From: Paraflavitalea devenefica
Lineage (GTDB): Bacteria; Bacteroidota; Bacteroidia; Chitinophagales; Chitinophagaceae
Assembly: GCF_011759375.1 (NCBI RefSeq)
Contig: NZ_JAARML010000011.1
Coordinates: 1 to 64,000, forward strand
Reading direction: 5' to 3'
Length of the DNA: 64,000 nucleotides
A program made the translations under genes and the position numbers. Below, piece by piece: positions 46,847 to 56,151 of the stretch. Positions within the stretch are counted from its first letter, which is position 1. Each line of letters opens with the position of its first letter. The notes under the pieces are model-generated. The model had not been told where the DNA came from, searched no databases, and saw nothing but the letters and a program-made list of their open reading frames with translations.

Positions 46847-47785
46847 CTACTTCTTCTTCACCACCTTCTTCTTCGGATAACTGCCTTCAAAAAAACATTT
46901 AATATCACGGTAAGAGCCGCAGCCACCGGTCTCTTTCATCACCACACGGCTGGTACTAAAATTAAATTCCAGGGTGCATGGATTGCCGCCTTCCTGGAAA
47001 ACGGCTACGGTAGGCGATACAAAACGGGCTGTTCCTTTCAGTTCGCCCCGGCAATCGCCTTTTTCAAAGTGAACAAAAAACTGCGGTTCGGAGGCGCGCT
47101 TCCCATCGCGTACGGCAATAAAATTCTTTTTGTCTTTTACATAATCGCCGGAGTACTTGTTTTTGGCGGGGAAAGTATCAATGGGATTGATAACATTGGC
47201 AATGATCTCTTCATTCGGTTCGGTAAGGATCAGGGTAAACTCGTTGGCGCCGCTGTTAAATATGTACACATTGCGCTTAAAAGTTGTTTCATTATTACCC
47301 CGTTTTTTCTCATAATAAGTAGTGATCTGGAATTTCCTGTCCAGCACCCCATAGGCCGATGAATGCTGGTCAAATCCTGTTTTTAACAGGGGCAGCATTT
47401 GCAGGAACTGGTTATCCTTGTCAAAGCAGGCCAGGTAGGCCACCCGTTTGGCGCCGGTAGTGGCTTTGATGAACAGGTAGGTTTCCTTGTCTTCTTCGCG
47501 GGTACGGCCCAGGGGAAATAGCTTGGGGGTAACGCCTTTGCCAAAATCCTTTTGTACCAGGCTGTCCGGGATGAATTGGGTAAATATCTTATACCCGATC
47601 TGCAGGGAATCTGTACTCTTTTTGACCAGGGTCGTGTCTGCTATGCGGATGGGCAGGGGCTTTTCGGGGAAAAACTCGATAAACTCTTTTATACTCACTG
47701 TTTCATCATCCTGCAGGGAAGTCTTTTTTCCTTTACAGGCCACGATCAACAGGAGAATGGGTAGCCAGGACAGATATCGTTTCAT
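46847..47785 (-). CDS. Lipoprotein of unknown function
   Basis: The 312-aa product from ATG 47785 has a lipoprotein signal peptide (MKRYLSWLPILLLIVACKGK, lipid Cys at 17). A longer frame from 47836 would bury the signal peptide, so 47785 is chosen. The mature protein is strand-rich, with a C-terminal half (CRGELKGTARFVSPTVAVFQ ... EGGNPCTLEFNFSTSRVVMK, then GGCGSYRDIKCFFEGSYPKK) that carries four Cys. The final KKKVVKKK tail is very basic. I do not recognise the family. It is divergent from the mntR-like gene. Confidence 0.65.
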   Translation of the reverse strand: MKRYLSWLPILLLIVACKGKKTSLQDDETVSIKEFIEFFPEKPLPIRIADTTLVKKSTDSLQIGYKIFTQFIPDSLVQKDFGKGVTPKLFPLGRTREEDKETYLFIKATTGAKRVAYLACFDKDNQFLQMLPLLKTGFDQHSSAYGVLDRKFQITTYYEKKRGNNETTFKRNVYIFNSGANEFTLILTEPNEEIIANVINPIDTFPAKNKYSGDYVKDKKNFIAVRDGKRASEPQFFVHFEKGDCRGELKGTARFVSPTVAVFQEGGNPCTLEFNFSTSRVVMKETGGCGSYRDIKCFFEGSYPKKKVVKKK

Positions 47786-47870
47786 ATACCGGGTTAAATC
47801 ATTCACGGTTAAAAGTAATACATCCCCCTCACTCACTGAAAAGATTGTGTTTTAAGTTTCACGAATTAAT

Positions 47871-47897
47871 TTTAGATTTGTCTAAATTTTAATTTAG
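47871..47897 (+). promoter_or_regulatory. Overlapping palindromic operators covering the -7 box of the mntR-like gene
   Basis: TTTAGA-TTTG-TCTAAA (47871-47886) is a perfect palindrome, and CTAAAT-TTTA-ATTTAG (47882-47897) is a second one sharing five bases with it. DtxR/MntR family regulators bind sites of this shape. The box TAGATTTG (47873-47880), a perfect TAnnTTTG match, lies inside the first palindrome, so binding would block the promoter of the downstream regulator-transporter pair. Confidence 0.7.
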
Positions 47898-47920
47898 GCG
47901 CTGCACAGAACAATGCATAA

Positions 47921-48595
47921 ATGATGACAACCGTTAAATATTCCAGTAGTACGGAAAACTACCTCAAAGCCATCTTCCACCTGCAAAAGAGTGATGGTAT
48001 TGTAACCACCAATGATGTGGCCAATGAGTTACAAACCCGGCCCGCTTCGGTGACCGATATGCTCAAAAAGCTCAAGGCGCAGAAGCTGCTCTTATATGAA
48101 AAATACAAGGGTTTCAAGCTCAGCAATGAAGGGCGCAAGGTAGCCCTGCAGATCATCCGCAAGCACCGGCTGTGGGAGTACTTCCTGGTGGAGAAACTGC
48201 ATTTCGGATGGGATGAGGTACATGAAATTGCGGAAGAACTGGAACACATCAGCAGTAAGAAACTAATAGACCGGCTCGATGAATACCTGGGCTTCCCCAA
48301 ATCAGATCCGCATGGCGATCCCATTCCCGACAGCAATGGCAAGTTCACCCTGCCCAAACAGGTAGACCTGCTGAACCTGCCGCTGAATAAAGTAGCGGAG
48401 GTAAGCAGCATTGGCGATCAAAGTCCTGAAATGCTGGAACTGCTGGGACATAAAGGCATAGCGCTCGGAACAAAGCTCGAAGTAAAAAAGAAGTTCGCTT
48501 TTGATAACTCACTGGAATTAAAATGTAAGAACCAGGCCGGCGTTACCGTAAGCGAGCATGTGGCCAAAAATGTGTTTGTAAAGTATGATGAATAG
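47921..48595 (+). CDS. MntR/DtxR-type metal-dependent repressor
   Basis: The 224-aa product has the DtxR family plan: a winged HTH (about 8-70, TENYLKAIFHLQ, TTNDVANELQTRPASVTDML), a metal-binding dimerisation domain (about 71-140, VALQIIRKHRLWEYFLVEKL, EIAEELEHISSKKLIDRLDE) and a C-terminal FeoA/SH3-like domain (about 150-224). With Mn or Fe bound it represses metal uptake. Its coding end overlaps the start of the Nramp gene by 11 bp, so both share one transcript, and palindromic sites upstream suggest autoregulation. The Nramp neighbour favours manganese as the signal. Confidence 0.9.
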   Translation: MMTTVKYSSSTENYLKAIFHLQKSDGIVTTNDVANELQTRPASVTDMLKKLKAQKLLLYEKYKGFKLSNEGRKVALQIIRKHRLWEYFLVEKLHFGWDEVHEIAEELEHISSKKLIDRLDEYLGFPKSDPHGDPIPDSNGKFTLPKQVDLLNLPLNKVAEVSSIGDQSPEMLELLGHKGIALGTKLEVKKKFAFDNSLELKCKNQAGVTVSEHVAKNVFVKYDE

Positions 48596-50465
48596 ATTAA
48601 AACATGAACAGTCGCTCAGCGAGGTACATGAATCAATAGATGTCAATAACAAGGCGATCGGCTGGAAGCGCGTGCTGGCTTTTTTCGGACCCGCTTATCT
48701 CGTCAGCGTAGGGTATATGGACCCCGGCAACTGGGCTACCGACCTGGCCGGCGGCAGTAAGTTTGGCTACACCCTCATCTGGGTATTGCTCATGAGCAAT
48801 ATCATGGCGCTGCTGCTGCAAAGCCTCTCCGCGCGTCTGGGCATTGTGCGGGGCCGCGATCTGGCGCAGGCCAACCGGGAAACCTATCCCAAAACCATCA
48901 ATTTCTTTTTATACATCCTGGCCGAAGTGGCCATTGCGGCTACCGACCTGGCCGAAGTGCTGGGTATGGCCATCGGCATCCACCTGCTCACCGGCATGCC
49001 TATCTTATGGGGCGTGGCCATTACGGTGCTGGATACCTTTCTGTTGCTGTACCTGCAGCGGCTGGGCATGCGCAAAATGGAAGTATTCATCATCGGCCTC
49101 GTAGCCGTGGTAGGTTTTTCCTTCCTGGTAGAGATCCTGCTGGCAAAACCGGCACTGTCGGATATGGCCTCCGGCCTGGTACCCCGGTTACCCAATGATG
49201 AAGCATTGTACATCGCCATTGGTATCATTGGCGCTACCGTAATGCCGCATAACCTCTACCTGCATTCGGCCCTGGTGCAAACGCGTAAGATCAACCGCAC
49301 CAGGCAGGGCATCAAACAGGCCCTGAAATGGAGCTTTGTCGACTCTGCCATCGCCCTCAATGTGGCTTTCCTCGTAAACGCCGCCATACTCATACTGGCC
49401 GCTACGGCTTTCTTTAAGCAAGGCCTTGTTGTAGATGAGATCAAGGATGCGCACACCCTGCTGTCCGACGCCTTGGGCACCAAAATAGCCCCCATACTAT
49501 TTGCCGTTGCCCTCATCGCTGCCGGACAAAGTTCTACCATCACAGGCACCCTCGCGGGGCAGATCGTCATGGAAGGTTACCTGCGCCTGCGCATCAATCC
49601 CTGGATACGGCGTTTGCTCACCAGGCTACTGGCCATTATTCCGGCCCTCATCGTGATCTATATTTTCGGCGATAAGGAAGTAGACAGCCTGCTCATCCTG
49701 AGCCAGGTCATCCTCAGCATGCAACTGGGCTTTGCGGTGATCCCGCTCATCCATTTTGTGAGCGATAAAAAAGCCATGGGCGCTTTTGCTATCAAGCCCA
49801 TTGTACAAATAGCTGCCTGGCTCATAGCCACCGTACTGGTATACCTCAACATCCGCATGGTGATCAATGAGGCGGGTAAAGTGTTTAATGAACCAGGGAA
49901 TCTTTTCTGGAAAGTGATCATTGTGGCAGGCGGACTTTTATTCCTGCTCCTGTTGCTGTTCACCGTTTTCTATCCTTTGTTCAGCAAGCGGGCGAAGCCG
50001 GTATCCATACAAATGCACCCCGATGTGGAGGGCCTGAAGCCGTTGGTAGTGCCCACCTATAAAAAGATTGCCGTAGCGCTGGAATTTGGCGAGCGTGATT
50101 CAGCCCTGCTGGCGCATGCCATCGGGCAGGGGAAAGCGGATACGGAGTACGTGCTCATCCATATTGTGGAAAGTCCTACTGCGCGGTTGCTGGGGCAGGA
50201 GAGTGACGACTTTGAGACGCGGGCCGATGAAGAGCGCCTGCAGTTCTACATCCGCCAGTTGTCCGAACGGGGATTCACCACCACGGGGCACTTGGGTTTC
50301 CGCGACCGGGCCAAAGAGATTGTGCGACTGGTAAAAGAGAACGGGGCCGATATGCTGGTCATTGGCGCCCACCGCCACAGCGGCGTGAAAGACTGGCTCT
50401 ATGGCGAAACGATCAACTCGGTAAGGCATGAGCTGACAATACCAGTACTCGTAGTAAATCTTTGA
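48585..50465 (+). CDS. Nramp divalent metal transporter fused to a UspA domain
   Basis: The 626-aa product has an Nramp/MntH domain (about 1-465) with 11-12 helices. Family motifs are VGYMDPGNWATDLAGG in helix 1 (the DPGN metal site) and IIGATVMPHNLYLHSALVQT in helix 6 (the MPH motif). It imports Mn(II) or Fe(II) with protons. After a short linker, residues about 485-626 form a universal stress protein domain ending VIGAHRHSGVKDWLYGETIN, the ATP-binding G-2x-G-9x-G(S/T) type motif. A cytoplasmic nucleotide-binding tail on Nramp could regulate transport. It is co-transcribed with the MntR-like repressor. Confidence 0.92.
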   Translation: MMNRLKHEQSLSEVHESIDVNNKAIGWKRVLAFFGPAYLVSVGYMDPGNWATDLAGGSKFGYTLIWVLLMSNIMALLLQSLSARLGIVRGRDLAQANRETYPKTINFFLYILAEVAIAATDLAEVLGMAIGIHLLTGMPILWGVAITVLDTFLLLYLQRLGMRKMEVFIIGLVAVVGFSFLVEILLAKPALSDMASGLVPRLPNDEALYIAIGIIGATVMPHNLYLHSALVQTRKINRTRQGIKQALKWSFVDSAIALNVAFLVNAAILILAATAFFKQGLVVDEIKDAHTLLSDALGTKIAPILFAVALIAAGQSSTITGTLAGQIVMEGYLRLRINPWIRRLLTRLLAIIPALIVIYIFGDKEVDSLLILSQVILSMQLGFAVIPLIHFVSDKKAMGAFAIKPIVQIAAWLIATVLVYLNIRMVINEAGKVFNEPGNLFWKVIIVAGGLLFLLLLLFTVFYPLFSKRAKPVSIQMHPDVEGLKPLVVPTYKKIAVALEFGERDSALLAHAIGQGKADTEYVLIHIVESPTARLLGQESDDFETRADEERLQFYIRQLSERGFTTTGHLGFRDRAKEIVRLVKENGADMLVIGAHRHSGVKDWLYGETINSVRHELTIPVLVVNL

Positions 50466-50467
50466 TT

Positions 50468-50632
50468 TTGCGTTTCGGGTTTTGCGTTTCGGGTTCTTTA
50501 GGTGTAGCAACGTAACAAGTTGCGATTTGGTGGTTTGTAGAACTGTCATTACAAAAACAGCAGGCTGAAAATAGGCAGGTAAGCTCAAGTCGCGGCAGCA
50601 ACCCGAAACTCAGAACTCGAAACCCTGGACTT
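50468..50632. repeat. Dispersed intergenic repeat, copy A
   Basis: The element has outer arms rich in the word CGGGTTTxGCGTTTCGGGTT and its complement (CAACCCGAAACTC ... CTCGAAACC), plus shared internal words (GGGTTCTTTAGGTGTAGCAA, AGCAGGCTG, GCGGCAGCAACCCGAAAC). Copy B is at 55798-55990. Copy A enters the 3' end of the PepSY gene and encodes its last residues, SSSEFRVAAAT. Confidence 0.7.
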
Positions 50633-51733
50633 CTTCTTCTTCCGGCCCAACCAGATCATAACACCGGTTACAGGAAGAGAAGCCGCAATCAAACTGGCAA
50701 AGAAGGCCAGGAATTTACCCGGCAGTCCCCATACGGCGCCGGTATGAATATCATAATTCATGCGGTAGATCTTATCGGCTGTACGGGCCTCCTCTATTCG
50801 TCCCCACACATGCTTCACCGGTATTTCTTTCAGGGTGTATTGGTCATAGAAGCGGTAATCCGTTTGCCAGTACGTGTCTTTATCTGCATTCAGGGCAGCT
50901 TCAATAGCGCCGGAGTCTGAGGTGGGGAAGTGCATTTCAATCACCTCGGCATGGGTGGCTTCCTTACGCAATTGCTCCCAGATCACATCTACCGGTTGGG
51001 TATAGAGCGGTTGGGCATTTTTATCCGACAGCGGCTCTTCATACACGATCGATTTCTCCCCGCCCACGCTCCAATAGGCTGCTTTGGCAAACCATTGGAA
51101 TCCCCATACCAGTCCGGTCAGTGCAATAAAGATCACTACCCAGGTCATATAAAAACCAAACACATTGTGCAGGTCATAATTCACCCGGCGCCAGCGCGCA
51201 TTCCATTTTACGCTGAAGCGTTGTTTGCGGGCCGCCTTGTTCTTAGGCCACCAGAGGATGAGGCCGGAGATCATCATCACCACAAATATCAGTGTGGCGG
51301 TAGCGATGATGGGCTGACCAATAGCCGGCGGAAGCCATAAATAAAAGTGTCCGTCCAGCACCCAGGGGAAAAAGCCGGATTCCATATCCTTTGCCTTCAG
51401 CACCTGTCCGCTATAGGGATTGATGTATACAATATCATAGTAGTTCTCCGGCTCAAATTGATAAAAAGATACCTGCACGGCATCGGTTTTACTACCATAA
51501 GCTACACTGTGTATCTTTTTGCCGGGTAGTTCCGCTTCTGCAATAGCCCTTAGCCGGGAGGGCTGGATAGTGGGTTTGTTTTCCGCTTGTACAAACCGGT
51601 AGGGTTGCGTCATCTCCTGTATCTCGGCCTGGAACGCATACAGGCAGCCGGTAACGGCTATAATAAACACAATGGCCCCCGAGGTAAGCCCCAGCCAGAG
51701 ATGCACTTTACCAATGATCTTTTTGAAAGACAT
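50585..51733 (-). CDS. PepSY-associated membrane protein (PiuB-like)
   Basis: The 382-aa product has four hydrophobic helices (about 9-31, 140-160, 190-212, 340-362) and the PepSY_TM pattern: KIIGKVHLWLGLTSGAIVFI at the start, GWPLWWPKN-like ILWWPKNKAARKQRFSVKWN after helix 2, and YDLHNVFGFYMTWVVIFIAL. Related proteins occur with siderophore or heme uptake and may reduce or move iron across the inner membrane; the role is not proven. The C-terminus is encoded by a dispersed repeat, so the last 10 or so residues are probably not functional. Confidence 0.85.
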   Translation of the reverse strand: MSFKKIIGKVHLWLGLTSGAIVFIIAVTGCLYAFQAEIQEMTQPYRFVQAENKPTIQPSRLRAIAEAELPGKKIHSVAYGSKTDAVQVSFYQFEPENYYDIVYINPYSGQVLKAKDMESGFFPWVLDGHFYLWLPPAIGQPIIATATLIFVVMMISGLILWWPKNKAARKQRFSVKWNARWRRVNYDLHNVFGFYMTWVVIFIALTGLVWGFQWFAKAAYWSVGGEKSIVYEEPLSDKNAQPLYTQPVDVIWEQLRKEATHAEVIEMHFPTSDSGAIEAALNADKDTYWQTDYRFYDQYTLKEIPVKHVWGRIEEARTADKIYRMNYDIHTGAVWGLPGKFLAFFASLIAASLPVTGVMIWLGRKKKKSRVSSSEFRVAAAT

Positions 51734-51816
51734 GGCTGCAAGATAGGAAGGGCCATTTGCTAAATTGGGAAAACTGTTTACGGAAAGCGGAAAGAAGCCG
51801 GAATACTATAAAAAAA

Positions 51817-51840
51817 GCGCCTCCTGTATCCAGGAAGCGC
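51817..51840 (-). terminator. Intrinsic terminator of the nrdB-nrdA operon
   Basis: A 10-bp stem (GCGCCTCCTG and CAGGAAGCGC, one mismatch) with a TATC loop is followed on the minus strand by seven T. Confidence 0.8.
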
Positions 51841-51885
51841 CCTTAAAATATCAGCGACCGCTAACGGCTGTTTTAATCGAGGCAA

Positions 51886-51921
51886 AGGCGCTAATAGCTA
51901 ACGGCTAAAAGCTAACAGCTT
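51886..51921. repeat. Degenerate word repeat (GCTAATAGCTAACGG type)
   Basis: Near-copies of GCTAAxxGCTAA lie directly behind the nrdA stop. They match 22535-22573 closely. Confidence 0.6.
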
Positions 51922-51927
51922 CTTCCC

Positions 51928-54318
51928 CTACGCACTACACGTCACACAACCCTCTTCCATCGTACACGTAGCACCCACAGGGATCACATCGCCATCGGCG
52001 CCTTCCACTACCTTCAAGGAATGGTTATCGGTGAGCGGCTCGGTCATCTTGCCGCCTTGTTTTTCTACCGTAAACTGTACGGCCTGGGAGGCTGCCTTGG
52101 TACGCAGGTAATACATACCGGTTTTCAATCCCTTCTTCCAGGCATAAAAGTGCATGGAGGTGAGCTTGCCGGTAGTGGGCGCATCCACAAACAGGTTCAG
52201 CGATTGGCTCTGGCAGATGTAGGCGCCACGGTCGGCGGCCATATCGATCAGCGTACGTTGCTTGATCTCCCATACCGTTTTATAGATATTCTTGATATGC
52301 TCGGGCAGACCATCAATCTTTTGGATAGAACCATTGTGTGAAATGATCCTGTTCTTCATCTCATCATTCCACAGGTTCAGCTCTACCAGGTCTTTCAGCA
52401 GGTGCTTGTTCACCACTACAAATTCCCCGCTCAGTACGCGGCGTACATAAATATTGGAAGTATAGGGTTCAAAGCACTCATTATTGCCCAGGATCTGGGA
52501 GGTAGAGGCGGTAGGCATCGGCGCCACCAGCAGGGAGTTGCGGATACCATGCTTTATCACTTCTGCTTTCAGGCTGTACCAGTCCCAGCGCAGGGTAGGT
52601 TCTGTGCCCCAGGCGTCGAACTGGAAAATGCCTTTGGAGGCAGGGGAGCCGGCAAACGTTTCATAAGGGCCTTCTACTTTCGACAGGTCTTTGCTGGCGG
52701 TCATCGCTGCAAAATAGATCGTCTCGAAGATCTCCTTATTCAGTTGCTTCGCCTCTTCGCTTTCAAAAGGCAGGCGCATCAGGATGAAGGCATCGGCCAG
52801 ACCCTGTACACCCAACCCGATGGGACGATGGCGCAGGTTGGAAGTGCGCGCTTCTTCTACCGGGTAATAATTATTGTCAATGATCTTGTTCAGGTTCTTG
52901 GTCACTTCATACGTTACCTCGTACAACTTCTCGTGGTCAAACTGGCCATTGTTCACAAAGCGGGGCAATGCCAGGGAGGCGAGGTTACATACCGCTACTT
53001 CATTTTCAGAAGTGAACTCCAGGATCTCTGTACACAGGTTGCTGCTCTTGATCGTGCCCAGGTTCTGCTGGTTCGATTTGCGGTTGGCGCTATCCTTGTA
53101 CAGCAGGTAGGGGGTGCCGGTCTCGATCTGTGCGTCGAGGATGGCAAACCACAGGTCCTGCGCTTTCACCGTTCTGCGGGCGCGGCCTTCCTGCTCATAT
53201 TGGTGATACAGTTTTTCAAATTCTTCTCCCCAGCATTCATGCAAGCCCGGTGCTTCATGCGGACAGAACAGGCTCCACTGGCCATCGCTTTCCACGCGCT
53301 GCATAAACAGGTCGGGGATCCAGAGGGCATAAAACAGGTCCCTGGCGCGCATCTCTTCTTTACCGTGGTTCTTGCGCAGGTCGAGGAACTCAAACACATC
53401 GGCATGCCAGGGTTCCAGGTAAATGGCGAAAGCGCCTTTGCGTTTGCCGCCGCCCTGGTCTACATAGCGGGCCGTATCGTTAAATACGCGCAGCATGGGG
53501 ATGATGCCATTGCTGGTACCATTGGTGCCGCCGATATAGCTGCCGGTAGCGCGGATGCCGTGGATAGAAAGACCGATACCGCCGGCGCTCTGTGATATCT
53601 TGGCCGTTTGTTTCAGCGTATCATAAATGCCGTCAATGCTGTCTTCCTTCATCGTGAGCAGGAAGCAACTGCTCATCTGTGGTTTGGGCGTACCGGCGTT
53701 GAACAGGGTAGGCGTGGCATGGGTAAACCAGCGCTCCGTCATCAGGTTATACGTCTTGATGGCGCTGTCAATATCTTCCTTGTGAATACCGATGGCCACC
53801 CGCATGTACATGTGCTGGGGACGCTCTACCACTTTACCATCTACTTTCAGCAGGTACGATTTCTCCAGTGTTTTAAAACCGAAATAATCAAAGCTGTAAT
53901 CGCGGTCGTAAATAATCGTGCTGTCCAGCAGCTCGGCATGTTGCTCAATGATTGCCCATACATCATCGGCAATCAGCGGAGCGAGCTTGCCGGCCTTGCT
54001 GTCTTTGCATTCATACAGCAGTTTCATCGTGCCGCTGAAGCTCTTCGTGGTATTTTTATGCAGGTTGCTCACGGCTATGCGGCTGGCCAGCAGGGCATAG
54101 TCGGGGTGTTTTACGGTCAGGGAGGCCGCTGTTTCCGCAGCCAGGTTGTCCAGCTCGGTCGTGGTCACCCCATCATACAATCCTTCAATTACTTTCTTGG
54201 CTACATCAATGGAGTTTACAAACCGCCTGTCGAGCCCATAGCATAGTTTTTCTATGCGGGCAGTGATCTTGTCAAACTTGACAGATTCTTTTTTGCCGTT
54301 TCTTTTTATTACAAACAT
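51928..54318 (-). CDS. nrdA: Ribonucleoside-diphosphate reductase class Ia, large subunit
   Basis: The 796-aa product reduces ribonucleoside diphosphates to deoxy forms together with NrdB. Residues 1-95 are the ATP-cone for allosteric control (MFVIKRNGKKESVKFDKITA). Active-site features: SSCFLLTMKEDS with the first redox Cys, SSNLCTEILEF with the radical Cys and catalytic Glu, AVCNLAS with the second redox Cys, and the Tyr pair in MYYLRTKAASQAV. The C-terminal CTMEEGCVTCSA carries the Cys that re-reduces the active site. The length is usual. It follows nrdB by 38 bp, forming an operon. Confidence 0.96.
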   Translation of the reverse strand: MFVIKRNGKKESVKFDKITARIEKLCYGLDRRFVNSIDVAKKVIEGLYDGVTTTELDNLAAETAASLTVKHPDYALLASRIAVSNLHKNTTKSFSGTMKLLYECKDSKAGKLAPLIADDVWAIIEQHAELLDSTIIYDRDYSFDYFGFKTLEKSYLLKVDGKVVERPQHMYMRVAIGIHKEDIDSAIKTYNLMTERWFTHATPTLFNAGTPKPQMSSCFLLTMKEDSIDGIYDTLKQTAKISQSAGGIGLSIHGIRATGSYIGGTNGTSNGIIPMLRVFNDTARYVDQGGGKRKGAFAIYLEPWHADVFEFLDLRKNHGKEEMRARDLFYALWIPDLFMQRVESDGQWSLFCPHEAPGLHECWGEEFEKLYHQYEQEGRARRTVKAQDLWFAILDAQIETGTPYLLYKDSANRKSNQQNLGTIKSSNLCTEILEFTSENEVAVCNLASLALPRFVNNGQFDHEKLYEVTYEVTKNLNKIIDNNYYPVEEARTSNLRHRPIGLGVQGLADAFILMRLPFESEEAKQLNKEIFETIYFAAMTASKDLSKVEGPYETFAGSPASKGIFQFDAWGTEPTLRWDWYSLKAEVIKHGIRNSLLVAPMPTASTSQILGNNECFEPYTSNIYVRRVLSGEFVVVNKHLLKDLVELNLWNDEMKNRIISHNGSIQKIDGLPEHIKNIYKTVWEIKQRTLIDMAADRGAYICQSQSLNLFVDAPTTGKLTSMHFYAWKKGLKTGMYYLRTKAASQAVQFTVEKQGGKMTEPLTDNHSLKVVEGADGDVIPVGATCTMEEGCVTCSA

Positions 54319-54356
54319 GGGTCAGTAAGTATTTATGATAAGTGATGAATATTCTA

Positions 54357-55340
54357 TTAAAAATCTTCTTCGAGAGAGAAATTCTGCGCTTCCTTGTTAC
54401 CCGCAATCACCCCACTCTTCTGGTAATCCCCCACGCGCTTCTCAAAGAAGTTGGTCTTTCCTTCGAGGGAGATCATCTCCATGAAATCGAAGGGGTTGGT
54501 GCTGTTAAACATCTTGGGATAGCCCAGTTCACTCAGCCAGCGGTCGGCCACAAACTCAATATACTGCTGCATCAGTTTGGCATTCATACCAATCAGGTCT
54601 ACCGGCAGGGCTTCGGTGATGAACTCTTTTTCGATCTTCACGGCATCGCCAATAATGGCATATACTTCTTCTTGTGTCATTTGCTGACGAAGCATGCTGT
54701 ACAGCAGGCAGGCAAACTCGCAATGCAGGCCTTCATCGCGGCTGATCAGTTCATTGCTGAACGTAAGGCCGGGCATCAGGCCTCTTTTCTTCAGCCAGAA
54801 AATGGAGCAGAAGCTGCCACTGAAGAAAATACCTTCCACGGCGGCAAAGGCTACCAGTCTTTCTGCGAAAGAACCGTTCTCGATCCAGCGCAGGGCCCAT
54901 TCTGCTTTCTTCTTCACCGCGGGTACGGTGTCGATGGCATGGAACAGGCGGTGCTTTTCCTGCGGATCTTTAATATAAGTGTCTATGAGCAGGGCATACG
55001 TTTCGGAATGGATATTCTCCATCATGATCTGGAAGCCGTAGAAGCAGCGTGCTTCGGGCAATTGTACTTCACTCATGAAGTTCACGGCCAGGTTTTCATT
55101 CACAATGCCATCGCTGGCGGCAAAAAAGGCCAGCACGTGTGAAATAAAATGACGTTCCCCGTCGTTTAAGCTGGCCCAGTCTTTCATGTCGCCGCTGAGG
55201 TCAATCTCTTCCGCTGTCCAGAAACTGGCTTCATGCTTCTTGTACATCTCCCACACACGGGGGTAGTTAATGGGCAGGATCACAAAGCGGTCTTTGTTTT
55301 CCTGCAGTAATATTTCATTTTCGTTGCTCATGGTATTCAA
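54357..55340 (-). CDS. nrdB: Ribonucleoside-diphosphate reductase class Ia, small subunit
   Basis: The 327-aa product holds the diiron-tyrosyl radical cofactor of class Ia ribonucleotide reductase. It resembles the eukaryotic R2 pattern: ISHVLAFFAASDGIVNENLA, EARCFYGFQIMMENIHSETY, VEGIFFSGSFCSIFWLKKRG and SRDEGLHCEFACLLY supply the iron ligands, and the radical Tyr is probably that in SETYALLIDTYI. The C-terminal NFSLEEDF binds the large subunit. The gene is first in the operon with nrdA. A near -7 box (ATACTTTG) lies just upstream but is not a perfect match. Confidence 0.95.
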   Translation of the reverse strand: MNTMSNENEILLQENKDRFVILPINYPRVWEMYKKHEASFWTAEEIDLSGDMKDWASLNDGERHFISHVLAFFAASDGIVNENLAVNFMSEVQLPEARCFYGFQIMMENIHSETYALLIDTYIKDPQEKHRLFHAIDTVPAVKKKAEWALRWIENGSFAERLVAFAAVEGIFFSGSFCSIFWLKKRGLMPGLTFSNELISRDEGLHCEFACLLYSMLRQQMTQEEVYAIIGDAVKIEKEFITEALPVDLIGMNAKLMQQYIEFVADRWLSELGYPKMFNSTNPFDFMEMISLEGKTNFFEKRVGDYQKSGVIAGNKEAQNFSLEEDF

Positions 55341-55797
55341 AGTATTTAATTGATATCATCTTTCTCTTCCACATTGCCGACTGCCGATTGCCGGTTATAC
55401 CGACGACAATTCCCCTCCAACAGAAATATATTCTATGGACGGAACCAGTAATCACCCGTTACAAAAGGGAACGACACGTACCTGGCCACAGCGCTGCCCG
55501 GAGGGGTAAGGGGAACAGCGTGGAGCCCGTATAGCAGTGCAATTACCTTTGATGCGAAGGTGTGGCACTCAATTGTATGGCAGGTGTCTGACTTTATCCG
55601 CCGGAGGCGGAATTCACAGTTGCGCAACAGTCCATGATTTTCACATGGTTCCCTTTTAAATCCGGTCTAAATGCTTGTTTATGAGCCCTATAGACCGGAT
55701 ACCGGTACAATTTTTTGTAAAAGAGCGAATACAAACTTAGCCTTCCCGGCGGGGCAGGCCAAACTAACTTAGTAACAGGGGGTGGATAATTACTGTG

Positions 55798-55990
55798 GCG
55801 TGTTTCAGGTTTCGTGTTCCGGGTTCTTCAGGTGTAGCAAGCTGATGAATTTCAGGATTGCTGGTTGATGGGTTCGGGATTACTACGTGTAACCATTTGA
55901 TTAATCTCAAATAGCAGGCTGCTAAGTGATAATAAGGCGCTTTAAAAGCGCGGCAGCAACCCGAAACTCCAAACGCTAAACCCGAAACCG
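55798..55990. repeat. Dispersed intergenic repeat, copy B
   Basis: It shares with copy A (50468-50632) the words CGGGTTCTTxAGGTGTAGCAA, AGCAGGCTG and GCGGCAGCAACCCGAAACTC in the same order and similar spacing. Its outer arms (GTTTCAGGTTTCGTGTTCCG and the AAACCCGAAACC end) are partly complementary, so the whole may fold. Confidence 0.7.
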
Positions 55991-56151
55991 ATAGGTGAAA
56001 ACCCTTAACCCAATGTTAAGAATTGAGATAATGGTCATTTATGGAAATTTTACTCCCGATATCTAAAACAAGGTAGTGGAAAAATACACGAAATTTATAG
56101 TGAGGCCCCACTGGGAAACCAAGAGGCCCATATGATCATGAGAAAATCTAT

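Noticed and set aside
55433..55627. 64-codon minus-strand ORF in the gap upstream of nrdB
   Set aside because: No homology, no signal peptide or promoter, and unlikely composition; best seen as chance.
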